A DNA stretch of 19,190 nt from Cymbomonas tetramitiformis. Taxonomy: Eukaryota > Chlorophyta > Pyramimonadophyceae > Pyramimonadales > Pyramimonadaceae. Both the position numbers and the translations under genes were made by a program. Where the stretch lies: positions 1 to 19,190 of the forward strand of contig LGRX02031587.1 of the NCBI GenBank assembly GCA_001247695.2. Direction: 5' to 3'. The notes under the pieces are model-generated. The model had not been told where the DNA came from. It ran no database searches and saw only the letters and a program-made list of their open reading frames with translations. This document shows positions 1-9,682 of this stretch, piece after piece. Positions within the stretch are counted from its first letter, which is position 1. Each line of letters starts with the position of its first letter.

Positions 1-3000
1 TGTCCCACGGACTTTGGAGTGTTCGTGAAAGTCGCGTTGTTGCGGTTCCCCTCCGTCACGATGTACCCCGGCATTGTCTTGTACACCTGTGATCCTTCCC
101 CCCTTTTCCCTCCCTTTAAGAAACGTAACAAAAAAACAAAAATAAAAGGGTGCCTTCAAAGCAACAAGTGTTACATCGATCCTACCGGGTGCTTCAACGC
201 CTTCCAGCCCGCCTCCAAAGCTCGAAGGGCTTCACTGTCGCCTAAGGCACACACAATGGTGTCTCCGTCCACCTTTCCCAGATCGGCGTATTTATGAACC
301 TCCGACATGCCATCGTTGTTCGCGCACAGCTCGTCCAACTTGACTGCGAACGCATCCCAATCCACCTTCGTGTTGTACCCGGTCTTGCTCTCATGGCCCC
401 ACGGAACATCCGTGATGACCGCCGCCACACAAAACTTATCTTCCGCCGCGTTGTGCGTGATGACGTCCATGGCCCCGAGAGCTTCGCCGAAGTACAGCTG
501 CAACAGCGGGATGCCTTGGGAGTTCATGGCAACCGATGTCAACACCAACAACTTCTCAGACTCGGCATGTCCGTGTTGATGGATTAACTCCAAGACGTAC
601 TCCACCTTCTCATCCTTCACCTTCGTGCCACGCGTCACGCCCCGGTTCTTCACCGCTACCACCTTCGGCACCTCCACGGACACAATATTGTGCACATGAT
701 GCCGTACACCAGGCTTCAACGCCTCCTCATTCATCTTCAAGAACTGCCCAATCTCAATGCTCTCCTTCACCGGTCCCTTCTGCTGCGTTCCATTTCGGAG
801 CGTTCCGCCTGCCATCTTCCATTGTCGCAACCCTTCGTAGTCCGGGTTCCCTCGCGACACCCCAACCCAAGGCTTCATCCATTCCGCGCAGGGGGCCGGG
901 TCGTCCTCCATGTCCTGCTCATCCTTCTGTTTCTCCTTGTCGCTAAGCCAAGCCGCGTAAGCGGCATCCTCCTCCTCAAAGGCCTGCAACTCTTGACGTA
1001 GCTTCCCCATCTCCGCCCTCTTCTTAGTTAGATCCTTTCTCTGCTTCTTTGATTTTGGGACATGTTCCCCCGCGTCCTCCGCCGCAAACCAATCCGCCAC
1101 TTCCTGTCTCTTCCGCTTCCGATCTTCACGTGTTTCACGAACCTCATCCGACTCCTTTTCAAAGTCAAACTTTCCATCCTCCTCCTCATCGCCCTCCTCA
1201 TCGCCCTCCTCTTCCTCTTCGTTCTCCTCCTCCTCGTTCTCCTGACCATCTTCCTCACCAACCGGTTCCTCACCTTCTACCTCCTCATCCCCATCGCCTA
1301 CCTCGTCATCATCCCCAACCGACGCACCTTCCTGCGTCTCTTCCTTTTCCTCTTCAACATCCCCACCCGTCTCACCAGCTGCAACTTCCGCAAGGGTCTC
1401 GACGCCACTCTCCTGAGCCTCCACAGCAGTCTCCTCCCACTCAACCATCTCGTTGTGCTTCTTCAGCATGTCCTGCACGACTTTCGGCTCGACATCCCGG
1501 TTCAAGCGAGGCAAGTTACTGGTCTTGGAGCAAGTCTCGTTGGCGTCGAAGAAAGTACCATCGTACCTGTAAACAAAAGTTTAACACCCATCACCTTTCC
1601 GCATAAAAAAATAGTTCACGGCTTTAACCAAACCGTGGTAGATGGACTTACTTTCCGGCGCTCAGGTCCTCCAAGAACTTGGACGCCTCTTCCGTTTTTT
1701 TCGCCTTCCCCTTAGAGCTTTGAAGCTCTAGCTGTGAGCGGACTTCTTGACGAAGCAGCACAAACGAACACAAGTCCGTGAAGGCGCGTGTGGTTCCGAC
1801 GAAGCCCAAAGTCGCGCATTGCTTCTTCTTCTTCAAGTGGAGCTCGCCATTCTCGTCCTTCACGGCGAACTTGACGTTCTCGTTCACTTTCAGGAAAACC
1901 TGAGACATGTGTTTGTCTTCAGGCGTGATGGTTGCATGTAACACAATAAAATAAAGACCGGCTTCCACCGTACCTGATATCTTTGTGTCGGATTAAGACG
2001 TTGGAATTCCTTGTTGTCGAACAAGGAGTTGAAGCCGAAGGGGGAATCCTTCCCCAAAGCTTCGCAGTTCTCGCGAAGCAAGGCCTCCAACCGCTCGTCG
2101 GGCCCGATCACCTTTTCGTGGATGTGGGCCATCCTCTTGAAGAACATCAACGAGTATAACGAAGGGTCGATGTGAGAGAACAAAACAACCAACTTCTGTG
2201 GTTTGGCCACGGTCTTGTCAATGGAGGACATCAGCCATTTGAAGGAGGTGTAGTCGTCGAAAAAAGTGTTTTTCTTGGACCCCTTCTCGTTCTGGACGAT
2301 GCGCGAGAGGGCGAGGCATGTAACCTCCTCCTTGGTGATGTCCTCCGACACCACGATGACGTTGCATTCCAGAAACCTTTTGTCCCGGGCCTCTAGTTTT
2401 TTTCCGCCTACCACGGCGCCATCTTGGAAGGCACGAGTGAAAAACTCGTGCCTACCATGTCCGTCAATGGCAATGTACCGCTTACTGAAAACAAAAACAA
2501 ACACAGCACGCCATTTAAAACGACAAAGAACATGGGTTAAAGGGTTAGAGAAACTATTTATAAAAAATATATAAAGTGTTTACTTCAGCTAAAGCTACCA
2601 CTGGCTGTCTAGCATCCACAAAGGACATTGCGTCCTACGTATTTTTGCGTTTCGCTCAGCGTCTTTTTTATTCTTGAGTCTCCTCTTAGCTACTGCCACG
2701 TTTGGAACATTATACCAGCTAATGGGAACATGGTTCTTCCTGCAAGAATCTTCCTCATCTTCTGAGGATGTAACATCTTCAAGCAACACTAGCTTAAAAC
2801 CCCCTGTCTAAAATGCAACGCCTACGTCTAGTAATTTCTTTGTTGATCCTAATTCTTTCAGCTTCTCGGTTCATTGCACGTCTTCTTTGAAAGGCGCGCA
2901 CGCCTTTAAACAGATCTCTGCAACAAATTAAAAGACAAGAAAGAAAACTTTAGGAGCAAGAGTCCTGAAGGGAGTCAGTAGACCTGCAGGTGAACAGCAA

Positions 3001-3848
3001 ATAAACAAGAAGAAAGTCACCATGCAAAACCAAGAAGAGTTCAAGCACTAACCTTTTTTTGCTGAATAAGAAAAGCGTTAATCGATGAACGCAAAAGCGT
3101 TCATCGATGAACGCTTTTTAAAAAACACTGCTAAAGAAACAAGTGTTTTGACCGGTTTAAAGAAAAGTGTTCATCGATGAACGCTTTCTTTATTTTGTTT
3201 CTGAAGCTTGAGTATTTTAAACTCTTTTTAAGAAAGCGTTCATCTATGAACGCTTTTCTTAGTTTTCCTTGTATTTTTCCTGAGAAAAAAGCTGAATCAC
3301 ACAGAAATATCGCAGCTTTTGCAACTCCAAACCGCAAAGTTTTAGGAAAAATACAAGGAAAACTAAGAAAAGCGCTCATCGATGAACGCTTTCTTAAAAA
3401 CAGTTTAAAATACTCAAGCTTCAGAAACAAAATAAAGAAAGCGTTCATCGATGAACACTTTTCTTTAAACTTGTTAAAACACTTGTTTCTTTAGCAGTGT
3501 TTTTTAAAAAGCGTTCATCGATGAACGCTTTTTCACACTTGTCTCTTCTACCTTTTGTCAGCGCAGTTCTTCAAGAAGGTTTAGTGAAACTTACCCGTGG
3601 GCCTTAGGATCTCCTTTTTTGGCGCGGCGCCAGATCATGGTTTGGGAAAGGTCGATGCCGTTTTTCTCAACGGACTTCTCCACGTTGACACCGTTGTGAT
3701 TGTGTCCTCTTGGGTTGTCAGCGAAAGAGCAGTCCGCGAGCTTCAGCACTTTCTGCTCAACGAAACGCTGTTCCGTCACGTCCGCGTAAACCAACCTTTC
3801 CGTGTTGCCATCCCCGGACTTCTTGGTGGTTCCTTTTTTTGCAGGCAT
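1..3848 (-). CDS. ParB-like domain / DNA methyltransferase-like protein, five visible exons, 3' end off window
   Basis: Exons read on the minus strand: 3848-3595, 2484-1974, 1899-1652, 1566-186 and 86-1 (continues off the left edge). All four introns are GT-AG and codon phases match at every junction. At least 826 residues are encoded. Residues ~33-110 resemble the ParB/sulfiredoxin-fold domain: a polar Q/D-rich lead-in, then KRYIAIDGHGRHEF (residues 86-99), like the DGHRR signature. Residues ~377-473 are extremely acidic (E/D runs); basic clusters RKRKR (~487) and KSKKQRK (~509) look like nuclear-localisation signals. Residues 724-728 are DVPWG, resembling motif IV (DPPW/DPPY) of amino-methyltransferases, followed by a helix-strand pattern ending DGDTIVCAL. 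An SAM-binding motif I was not seen and may lie off-window. A stop at 173-171 is intronic: the coding pattern resumes after the acceptor at 88-87. The start is the ATG at 3848. The role in transposon DNA methylation is inference. Confidence 0.62.
2485..3594 (-). other. Oversized first intron (1,110 bp) of the ParB-methyltransferase gene
   Basis: The donor G|GTAAGT and acceptor TTTTCAG|T join a GG|T glycine codon in phase, so this is read as one intron. The other introns of this gene and its neighbour are 68-99 bp (the 68 bp value is after subtracting a MITE), so this one is expanded. It carries the 440 bp foldback repeat (3093-3532), and 2505-3090 holds AT-rich sequence with no recognised gene. 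A short open frame at 2789-2595 (minus, 64 residues, acidic start, lysine/arginine-rich middle) has no recognisable family and is not called. Confidence 0.55.
3093..3532. repeat. Foldback element: 189 bp inverted arms around a 62 bp loop, with repeated 18-bp palindromes
   Basis: Left arm 3093-3281 and right arm 3344-3532 are reverse complements with only scattered mismatches (roughly 95% by eye); the loop is 3282-3343. Each arm carries palindromes of the form GCGTTCATCGATGAACGC or near-copies: 3097-3114, 3167-3184, 3236-3253, 3372-3389, 3441-3458, 3511-3528. A further variant lies just outside at 3075-3092. Because of the symmetry, both strands carry near-identical open frames of about 105 residues, which are not genes. 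A transcript through either strand would fold into a long hairpin. No clear target-site duplication was found. Confidence 0.88.
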
Positions 3849-4300
3849 CTTTGCTTGTTTCTTTTGACTTTAAATCTTTGCGCTTTTTATTTGGCGGCTA
3901 GAGTTCTTTACTAGCTCTCAACTGGCTTCAGGTTTTCTTCGACTTCTCTTTCCGAAACACGTCGACTCCTTTGGTCAGTGTCGTTCTCGACTCGATATTT
4001 TTTCGCCTCGATATTTTTTTTAAAAAATTTCAAAGCGTTTCCTCGAGTCGAATATTTTGAAGGTTTCGCCTCGACTCGACACTCGACTCGATTTTTTCCT
4101 TCGCCTCTCTTTCCGAAACAGCTAGACTCGTTTGGTCGGTGTCGTTCTCGACTCGACTCGAAAATTTCCCAGCCGTCGCCTCGACTCGATTTTATTTCGG
4201 CGTCGCCTTTTATTTTGGCGACTAGAGTTTTTTAAGGCCTCTCCTCGACACTTTCACTTCGGGAGTGCATTTATTTTACCGACTTCCTAGGGCTAATGCA
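3849..4300. promoter_or_regulatory. Shared intergenic region between divergent genes, with ~161 bp tandem repeat and CGACTCGA motifs
   Basis: This ~450 bp gap separates the two start codons (3848 minus, 4301 plus), so it must hold both promoters. It contains a degenerate tandem repeat of period ~161: TTCCGAAACA at 3950-3959 recurs at 4111-4120, each followed by a TTTGGTC(A/G)GTGTCG block, and a GGCG(G/A)CTAGAGTT block at ~3893 recurs at ~4217 (two periods apart). CGACTCGA-type motifs cluster at ~3987, 4070-4090, 4148-4160 and 4181-4188. No TATA box can be assigned with confidence, although T/A-rich runs occur at 4008-4030. Confidence 0.5.
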
Positions 4301-7300
4301 ATGTCCACTCAATTTGTTACTTTTCGCTGCCTTGAAACCGGGGATGTCGTTCGTGAAATTCCTATTGTTTGGCATCTTGGAGACCCTTTTGTGACTAGCG
4401 ACACACTTTGCAATGTTTTTAGTCTTGACAAGAAAGAAGATCTTTCCGTCACCTCCGAGTACGATGACTCCGTTGCTTGCTCTTTGGACCTGTTTCCCGT
4501 TCACGCGGGCTTCTTGCACAATGTGTACGGTACTCCTACCGACGACAACATGCCAATCTTGGTAAGCGACAGCGAAAGCGATGACAGCGATGATGAAGAA
4601 GACATTATTTACACCGGCGAGTGCAAGACTCCCCGGTTCTCACCAAACACGAAGCCCAAACCCACGGAGTCCGTCGCTTCGACAAACCTTTCCAAGTCCG
4701 ACTCGACTTCCAGTCACGCCTCTTCTTTTAAGTGGCCCGCAGATTGCAAACGTGTGAACAAGGTCCCCTTCGACGTCGATGGCAATGTAACTTTTGGTCA
4801 CCACATGTCCTCACCTCTTCCTAAACCAACCGGGAAGGGCGGTCTACCGCTGAACAAACTTGACTTCCATGTCACGAACCGTTCTTGGTCCCACGCCTGC
4901 GCCACAACTTGGGCGGAGGTAACCCGACAAGATGCTGTCAAGGACTGCAACTCTCAAGTTCGACTTCAAAACTGCCTTGGAGAAAAACTTTGCAGGAATA
5001 CGGAGTGCTCTTTCTTTAAAACCCATGACAAAGAGTTCGTTCAGACAAGTTCTCAACAACGTGGCAAACGCTCCGCTTCCGCTTTCCTCGGCGTTGAGGT
5101 ATTTTAATCCCAAGGTTTTCCCGTACACTTTTCCCACTTTTCCAGTAGGACCTTACGCTTTTCTTTTCTTCTTTCAGATTGAAGGCCCTCCATGCAAAAA
5201 GTGTCAAGAACCCATGGAAGTTATTACCTGTGGTGCCCGGGCTACTTTGGTCCGCATCGACCTTCCCGCAGCCGAAGGCCACCTACTGCTCTTTAGACAC
5301 GAAGGCACCCATGCCTGCCAACCCATGGATAAAAAGGGGAAGGCCGTTGTTTCCAAAGAAACCCAAGACGCCATCAAAGAAGCCCTTCCCGTTTTCGGTG
5401 GTCGCTTCACTTCCGAGAAGCTGAAGAACTCCGCCACAACGGTTGCCTTCGAGAAGATGCTTTCCTCTCCGGACGGCTCTCCCATCGACGTGTACAAGGT
5501 ATCGCCCTATTTTTGTGTTACCTTTCCGTTATACGTCGGGGACATGTTATTCTTAATGCATGGGTCCATTTTAGGTGGCCCGCGAAATGCAAGACGCTCG
5601 CGCCGTCCGCGACGTGATGAAAGAACACCGTGCGACTCAACGTGCCCCCGAGCGTGCTGCTGATGACGAGGTCAAGGAAATGAAACGGATCCTAGACTCA
5701 AAGGGATACCGTACTCTTCTTTTCGACACCGCACCTCTGAACTGGTTCATGTGCCCCCTGGACTTGCCGTGGTCCCCCGCGAAGATCATGCTGTTGATGG
5801 ACCGCATTCTCGGCAAGCCTCCGTTCATCGGTTGCTACGCATGTTCTGATGGTGGCCACAGTTGCATTAACGGTCGCGTTGTCGAGAAGGTTGCAACGGT
5901 CGTGCCCGGAATTGGGTTGATAAAACTAGCAACCTTCGTGCTGCCGGCGGGTGAACGCGGTGTGGATGAGGAGAAGATGTGGCAAGGCATCGACTACGCT
6001 TGCCGGACGGTGGCCATGGAGGACGCCGACTTCGCGAAATATCGAGACAAGGAGGTTTGGGTAAAGACCAACCCAAAAGGTGAGATTTGCTTTCGTCCCG
6101 TCGGTTTCGTCCGTGACGCGGGTGGCGGAGGCTGGATCGGCATCCGCTTGAACTACAACAAGTTCATGCGCCGGGAGGACCGAAAGAAGTACATGACGCG
6201 GGACGAGGCGGGCAACTCGTTGGAGAAAGGCTGTGACTTGCACCTCGTTGCGAACATGGGGATACACGCTCGGTGTTTGGACAAGAGTTTCGAGGAGACC
6301 CAGTTCCGGACACTGTTCACACGGTGGTACGAAGCACAAGCCCCCAGACGTGTGATGGACGCACGTGCGCGCCTCTTCGACTTCATCATGGAGCAAGAGA
6401 GCAAGAGCGTGCAATCCTCTTTGTCTTCGCTCGTTTTATTTTACGAAGGTGAAGGCGAACGCACCCTGCAGCTTTTCACACAAAGCAAAGGGGCTAACCC
6501 GGCGGAGCAACTCTTCTCCAAGGACGGCAAACTGATCGGCGTGAATCTGCCGGCCTCCGAGTTCTTGCACCTGGAGAACGTGACGTACATCACTCAGTCC
6601 GCCTGGTTGGAGCACGTAGGAGAAGGTGGCCACAGCCAGCGGGACTCCCGCACGAACACCCTCTACGATGAGCGGCGAAGGGTGTACACCGCCATGCAAC
6701 GCGCACGCCACACCGCGTACGACGTCCTTGAGGAGGTGCGTGAAATATATGTCACTCCTGGTCCAGTGACGACGGAGACACGCAGTCACCGACCAAACCA
6801 AGTCCGATCGATGGGGAAGAGGACTAAGACTAGGGTGACGATCGACGAGCCTGGAACGCCGACTCCGGCCATCAAGTTGGTGCGGGCATGCCTCGAGAAC
6901 CCTTTGGAGTTCCAATGGCAGTTCGACCCAAACACCGAGGACCCGGCCGCCCGTTATGTTTGGCAGTCTTCCCAAGAGGTGGACGAGGCTCTCGTGGTGC
7001 AATATTTGGAGACCGCGGTGCACTTTCATTCCGAACATCGCTACGTGGACACTCGCCGCGTGTCCGTCGGGTCTTTGGACGAGGTGCGGTACCAGACAAG
7101 CACCACGAAAGGCCACGCGCAAATGTTGGCTCGCATGTTCTTGCAGCCTGACAAGCGCTTGAAAGTGATACAGGTTGGCCAACCCACCGTCCGTTTAACC
7201 GCACGTGGAAGACACGACGGCTTCCTGGACCGCAGTTACACCTTGTCCTCTGGTCGAGGTGAACCCTCGCGGGTGATATTTGGTCATCTGGCCCGGGCGG

Positions 7301-7878
7301 CGCAACAACGCATCAGCTGCTCATGCTACTCATGGCGCCAAACGATGACTCGCGTGGGAAGGTCGACTTCGGTGAAGCTTTGCTTGTGCCTGTCCACCCT
7401 CCTATTCCGCGCGGGGTTCAAACCTGGACATGCATTTTACGTGCAATCGGGGTTTACCACGGAGGAGATCGACGACATCTTAACGGCGCTGGGATCCCGC
7501 CTCACCACCGGCGATCGTGTCGGGAGTGAGGAACTGGCCTACGGGCAATGGATGGTGGTGCCCGGTACCGGTAGGAAAGCAAGATGCGCGGCCTCCGAGT
7601 CCCGCAAGGGTTGCGTGACAGCGAAGACCCACAAGCAATCCCAGCCCATCCTTTCAAAGGATGGCCCAAGGGTGGTGGTCATGGGTCGGCGCAAGGTGAA
7701 TGGTCAGTGGGTAAACCACAAGTTTCAATTCTGTCTTCTCCACCAGTGTTGCGCTACGGTATTGCCCAACTACTGTGATGTACCGCCTTCACCTACGGAC
7801 CTGGTTGTGGCACATGGGTTGTCACTAACTAGGGAACAACGGCTTGGAGCTGGGGCCTTGACCTTTCAAGAGCAGTAA
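4301..7878 (+). CDS. Large zinc-finger/DDE transposase-like protein, spliced, probably with decayed 3' portion
   Basis: Exons 4301-5098, 5178-5498 and 5575-7878, with GT-AG introns of 79 and 76 bp, all phase 0; 1,140 residues in this reading. I start at the ATG at 4301; a GTG frame upstream is not credible in a eukaryote. An acidic serine stretch lies at ~90-101. Cysteines at ~225, 231 and 236 precede a zinc-binding pattern C272-x2-C275-x8-C284-x22-H307-x3-H311-x-C313, like WRKY-GCM1/FLYWCH-type domains of MULE-like transposases. Exon 3 shows DDE-like landmarks: LLFDTAPLNWF (D424), VGFVRDAGGGGW (D554) and C593-D-L-H596 resembling the C/DxxH motif; the third acidic residue is not assigned. Around 7290-7420 another frame gives more protein-like sequence (SRGKVDFGEALLVPVHPPIP), suggesting paired indels. 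It is divergent to the ParB-methyltransferase gene. Alternative: an unrelated nuclear protein of unknown function. Confidence 0.55.
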
Positions 7879-7883
7879 CTCAG

Positions 7884-8158
7884 GTACAGTAATCACTCAC
7901 CGTTAAGGAAACTCGACGTTAAGGAAACAGCCAGCGTTTTTTCAAACTCCGTCATATTTAATACATCGCCCCCATATCTAATAACTCTATGTAAAATTAC
8001 GCTGGCGTGAATTTCTTGTTTTCTTAAAGGTGAGCGATTACTGTACGAAAGCGACATTGTTGTTTGCACGGTTTGTTGGGCTTTGGACTAACGTAATTGT
8101 TTTTCCACAGGTACCACACATTGGGAAATATGCGACTGAGTGTCCAGGGATAATGTGA
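7884..8158 (+). other. Probable last intron (7884-8110, MITE-expanded) and terminal exon (8111-8158) of the transposase-like gene
   Basis: CTCAG|GT at 7884 is a plausible donor and TTTTTCCACAG|GT at 8110 a strong acceptor. Removing the 157 bp MITE and one TA copy leaves a 68 bp intron, the size of the gene's other introns. In the frame ACT CAG | GTA CCA the terminal exon reads VPHIGKYATECPGIM then stop (8156-8158). This frame differs from the main frame, which meets a stop at 7876-7878, so it requires a frame change between 7833 and 7875. Either the copy is frameshifted or this intron lies in the 3' UTR. Confidence 0.45.
7887..8043. mobile_element. MITE of 157 bp with terminal inverted repeats and TA target duplication
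   Basis: The left end CAGTAATCACTCACC and right end GGTGAGCGATTACTG are inverted repeats with one mismatch, flanked by TA at 7885-7886 and 8044-8045. Similarity continues inward (TTAAGGAAAC on the left, TTTTCTTAA on the right). It has no coding capacity. The ends match the 1,419 bp element at 15574-16992, including the subterminal CAGCCAGC/GCTGGC blocks, so both are copies of one family. TA duplication and short TIRs fit a Tc1/mariner-type element mobilised in trans. Confidence 0.85.
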
Positions 8159-8695
8159 AAGTTAGTTAGGGATCTTGGCGAGAAGTATGTTTTGAACCGA
8201 ACTGGGGGGCCGGCCACCGGGACTTGTGGTTAGTAGTGGTCCGCGAAAGCACGTGAAAAACCAATGGAGAACGTAGTTGGTCAATGCACGAAGACGAGTA
8301 GGCGATGGGGCGAAGGGCACAAGAAAGGGTGAAGTCGTGTTAAACTCTGGAGGCAAAACATGCGCGCCGGTAACTTTGCTTTGAATATTGATTTGAAGCT
8401 TTATATTTTACGTGAACAAGCGTTCTAATCTAGTGAATAGTACAAGCGTCCAAAGCGTTTAAGTGTTTGCTTGTTTAATTTTTTCTGTCCGTGTTCTTCG
8501 GTATTTAAGAGAAGTCCGGGCGCGCGTCGTAACTGGAGTTGGTGACCTAGCGGTAGTCGGCTGTTTTATGCCTGAAATAAGGGGAAAAAACGGGGCAACC
8601 CCCATAAAATAGGAACAAAGCCAACCAAAGATATTCCTGAAAGTGTAGAAAAATTCTGGGTTTTTTCCAAAATTTTCAAATTTTAAAAAAACGCC
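8159..8695. other. Gene-free stretch downstream of the transposase-like gene
   Basis: No coding region, RNA gene or splice-compatible exon is supported here. The first half has mixed composition; from ~8570 it becomes strongly A/T-rich. A minus-strand open frame at 8356-8162 (64 residues) has no family signature. The end of the presumed transposon may lie in this stretch, but no terminal repeat can be matched because the other end is outside the window. Confidence 0.5.
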
Positions 8696-9467
8696 GAAAA
8701 GGCCTGAAAATCATAGAAAACTGAAAAAAATTATATTGGTTCATCGATGAACCCCCCAAAAAATAATTCATGAAAGCAGACGTAAAAAGTATCATTTTGC
8801 TACCGATTTTCAAAAAAAATAAATTAGCTTAAAAATGCGTGAAATATTGTACAAGTTCAATTAAAAATTTATGTTTTCTTAACACAAAAAACCCCATAAA
8901 TCTTCCTTAATTCAGGGTGAAAAAGATAATTTCTTTAGTGAAAATCAGGAATATTTCTTAAACCCTAAAACAACCGGGAAATTAAATAAAATTACATTCA
9001 ACTTGGGAAAATCTTAAACCCTAGATTCGGTCAAATTTTCAATTTTTTCAGGGCCTCCCCTTGTAAAACACCCCAAAACCCAAAAAGGCCTGAAATTCAT
9101 ATAAAACTAGAAGAAAAAAAAAGGGGTTCATCGATGAACCCCCAAAAACATATTTCATAAAAATCAGACGTATCAAGTATCATTTTGCTACCGAGTTTCG
9201 AAAAAATTTTGAAGCTTAAAAAGGCGTAAAATATTGTAGAACTTCAATTGAAAATTTATGTTTTCTTAACACAAAAACCCCATAAACCTTCCTTATTTCA
9301 GGCTGAAAAAGATGATTTTTTTATTGAAAATCAGGAATATTTCTTAAACCCTAAAACAACCGGAAAATTAAATAAAATTACATTCCACTCGGGAAAATCT
9401 TAAACCCTAGATTCGGTCAAATTTTCAGTTTTTTCAGGGCCTCCCATTGTAAAACTCCCCAACTCCC
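8696..9467. repeat. Tandem duplication, two units of ~386 bp, AT-rich
   Basis: GGCCTGAAA at 8701 recurs at 9087, and GGGCCTCCC at 9051 recurs at 9437, both exactly 386 bp apart; the intervening sequence is alignable by eye with scattered substitutions and small indels. Each unit carries one GTTCATCGATGAAC palindrome (8739-8752 and 9126-9139) and AAACCCTA telo-box-like motifs (8960, 9016, 9346, ~9402). Nothing coding is seen. The unit ends are approximate. Confidence 0.87.
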
Positions 9468-9682
9468 AAAACTCCCAAACTCCCCAAATGTGTAGAATGA
9501 TTCCCGCTTACCGAAAGCTTTTTCAACAACATGTTGAGTACGACCTGTTCCGGCGGAGGTGCAACCTGCAAGCTCGCACGCATGTACTATCTGTAGTATA
9601 CCTGCAACATATTGTCAACTTGTTTTTGTATGTTTATCATATATTGTAAGTATACTAAGAATATGTTGTCATCACAGGGAGA

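Noticed and set aside
1062..1715. Plus-strand open frames of 185 and 217 residues opposite the acidic exon
   Set aside because: They are low-complexity antisense shadows of the GAG/GAA-rich acidic coding region.
2595..2789. 64-residue minus-strand frame inside the first intron
   Set aside because: It has an acidic start and basic middle but no recognisable domain, no splice-compatible join to the flanking exons that I could establish, and a stop before exon 2.
3131..3494. Two open frames of 105 residues on opposite strands with near-identical translations
   Set aside because: They are the two strands of the foldback repeat; the coding potential is a by-product of symmetry.
6436..7182. 248-residue minus-strand open frame
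   Set aside because: Antisense shadow of the transposase-like exon; its His/Leu/Arg-rich translation resembles no family.
8696..9467. CRISPR-like array
   Set aside because: There are only two long units with no spacer structure and the context is eukaryotic; it is a tandem duplication.
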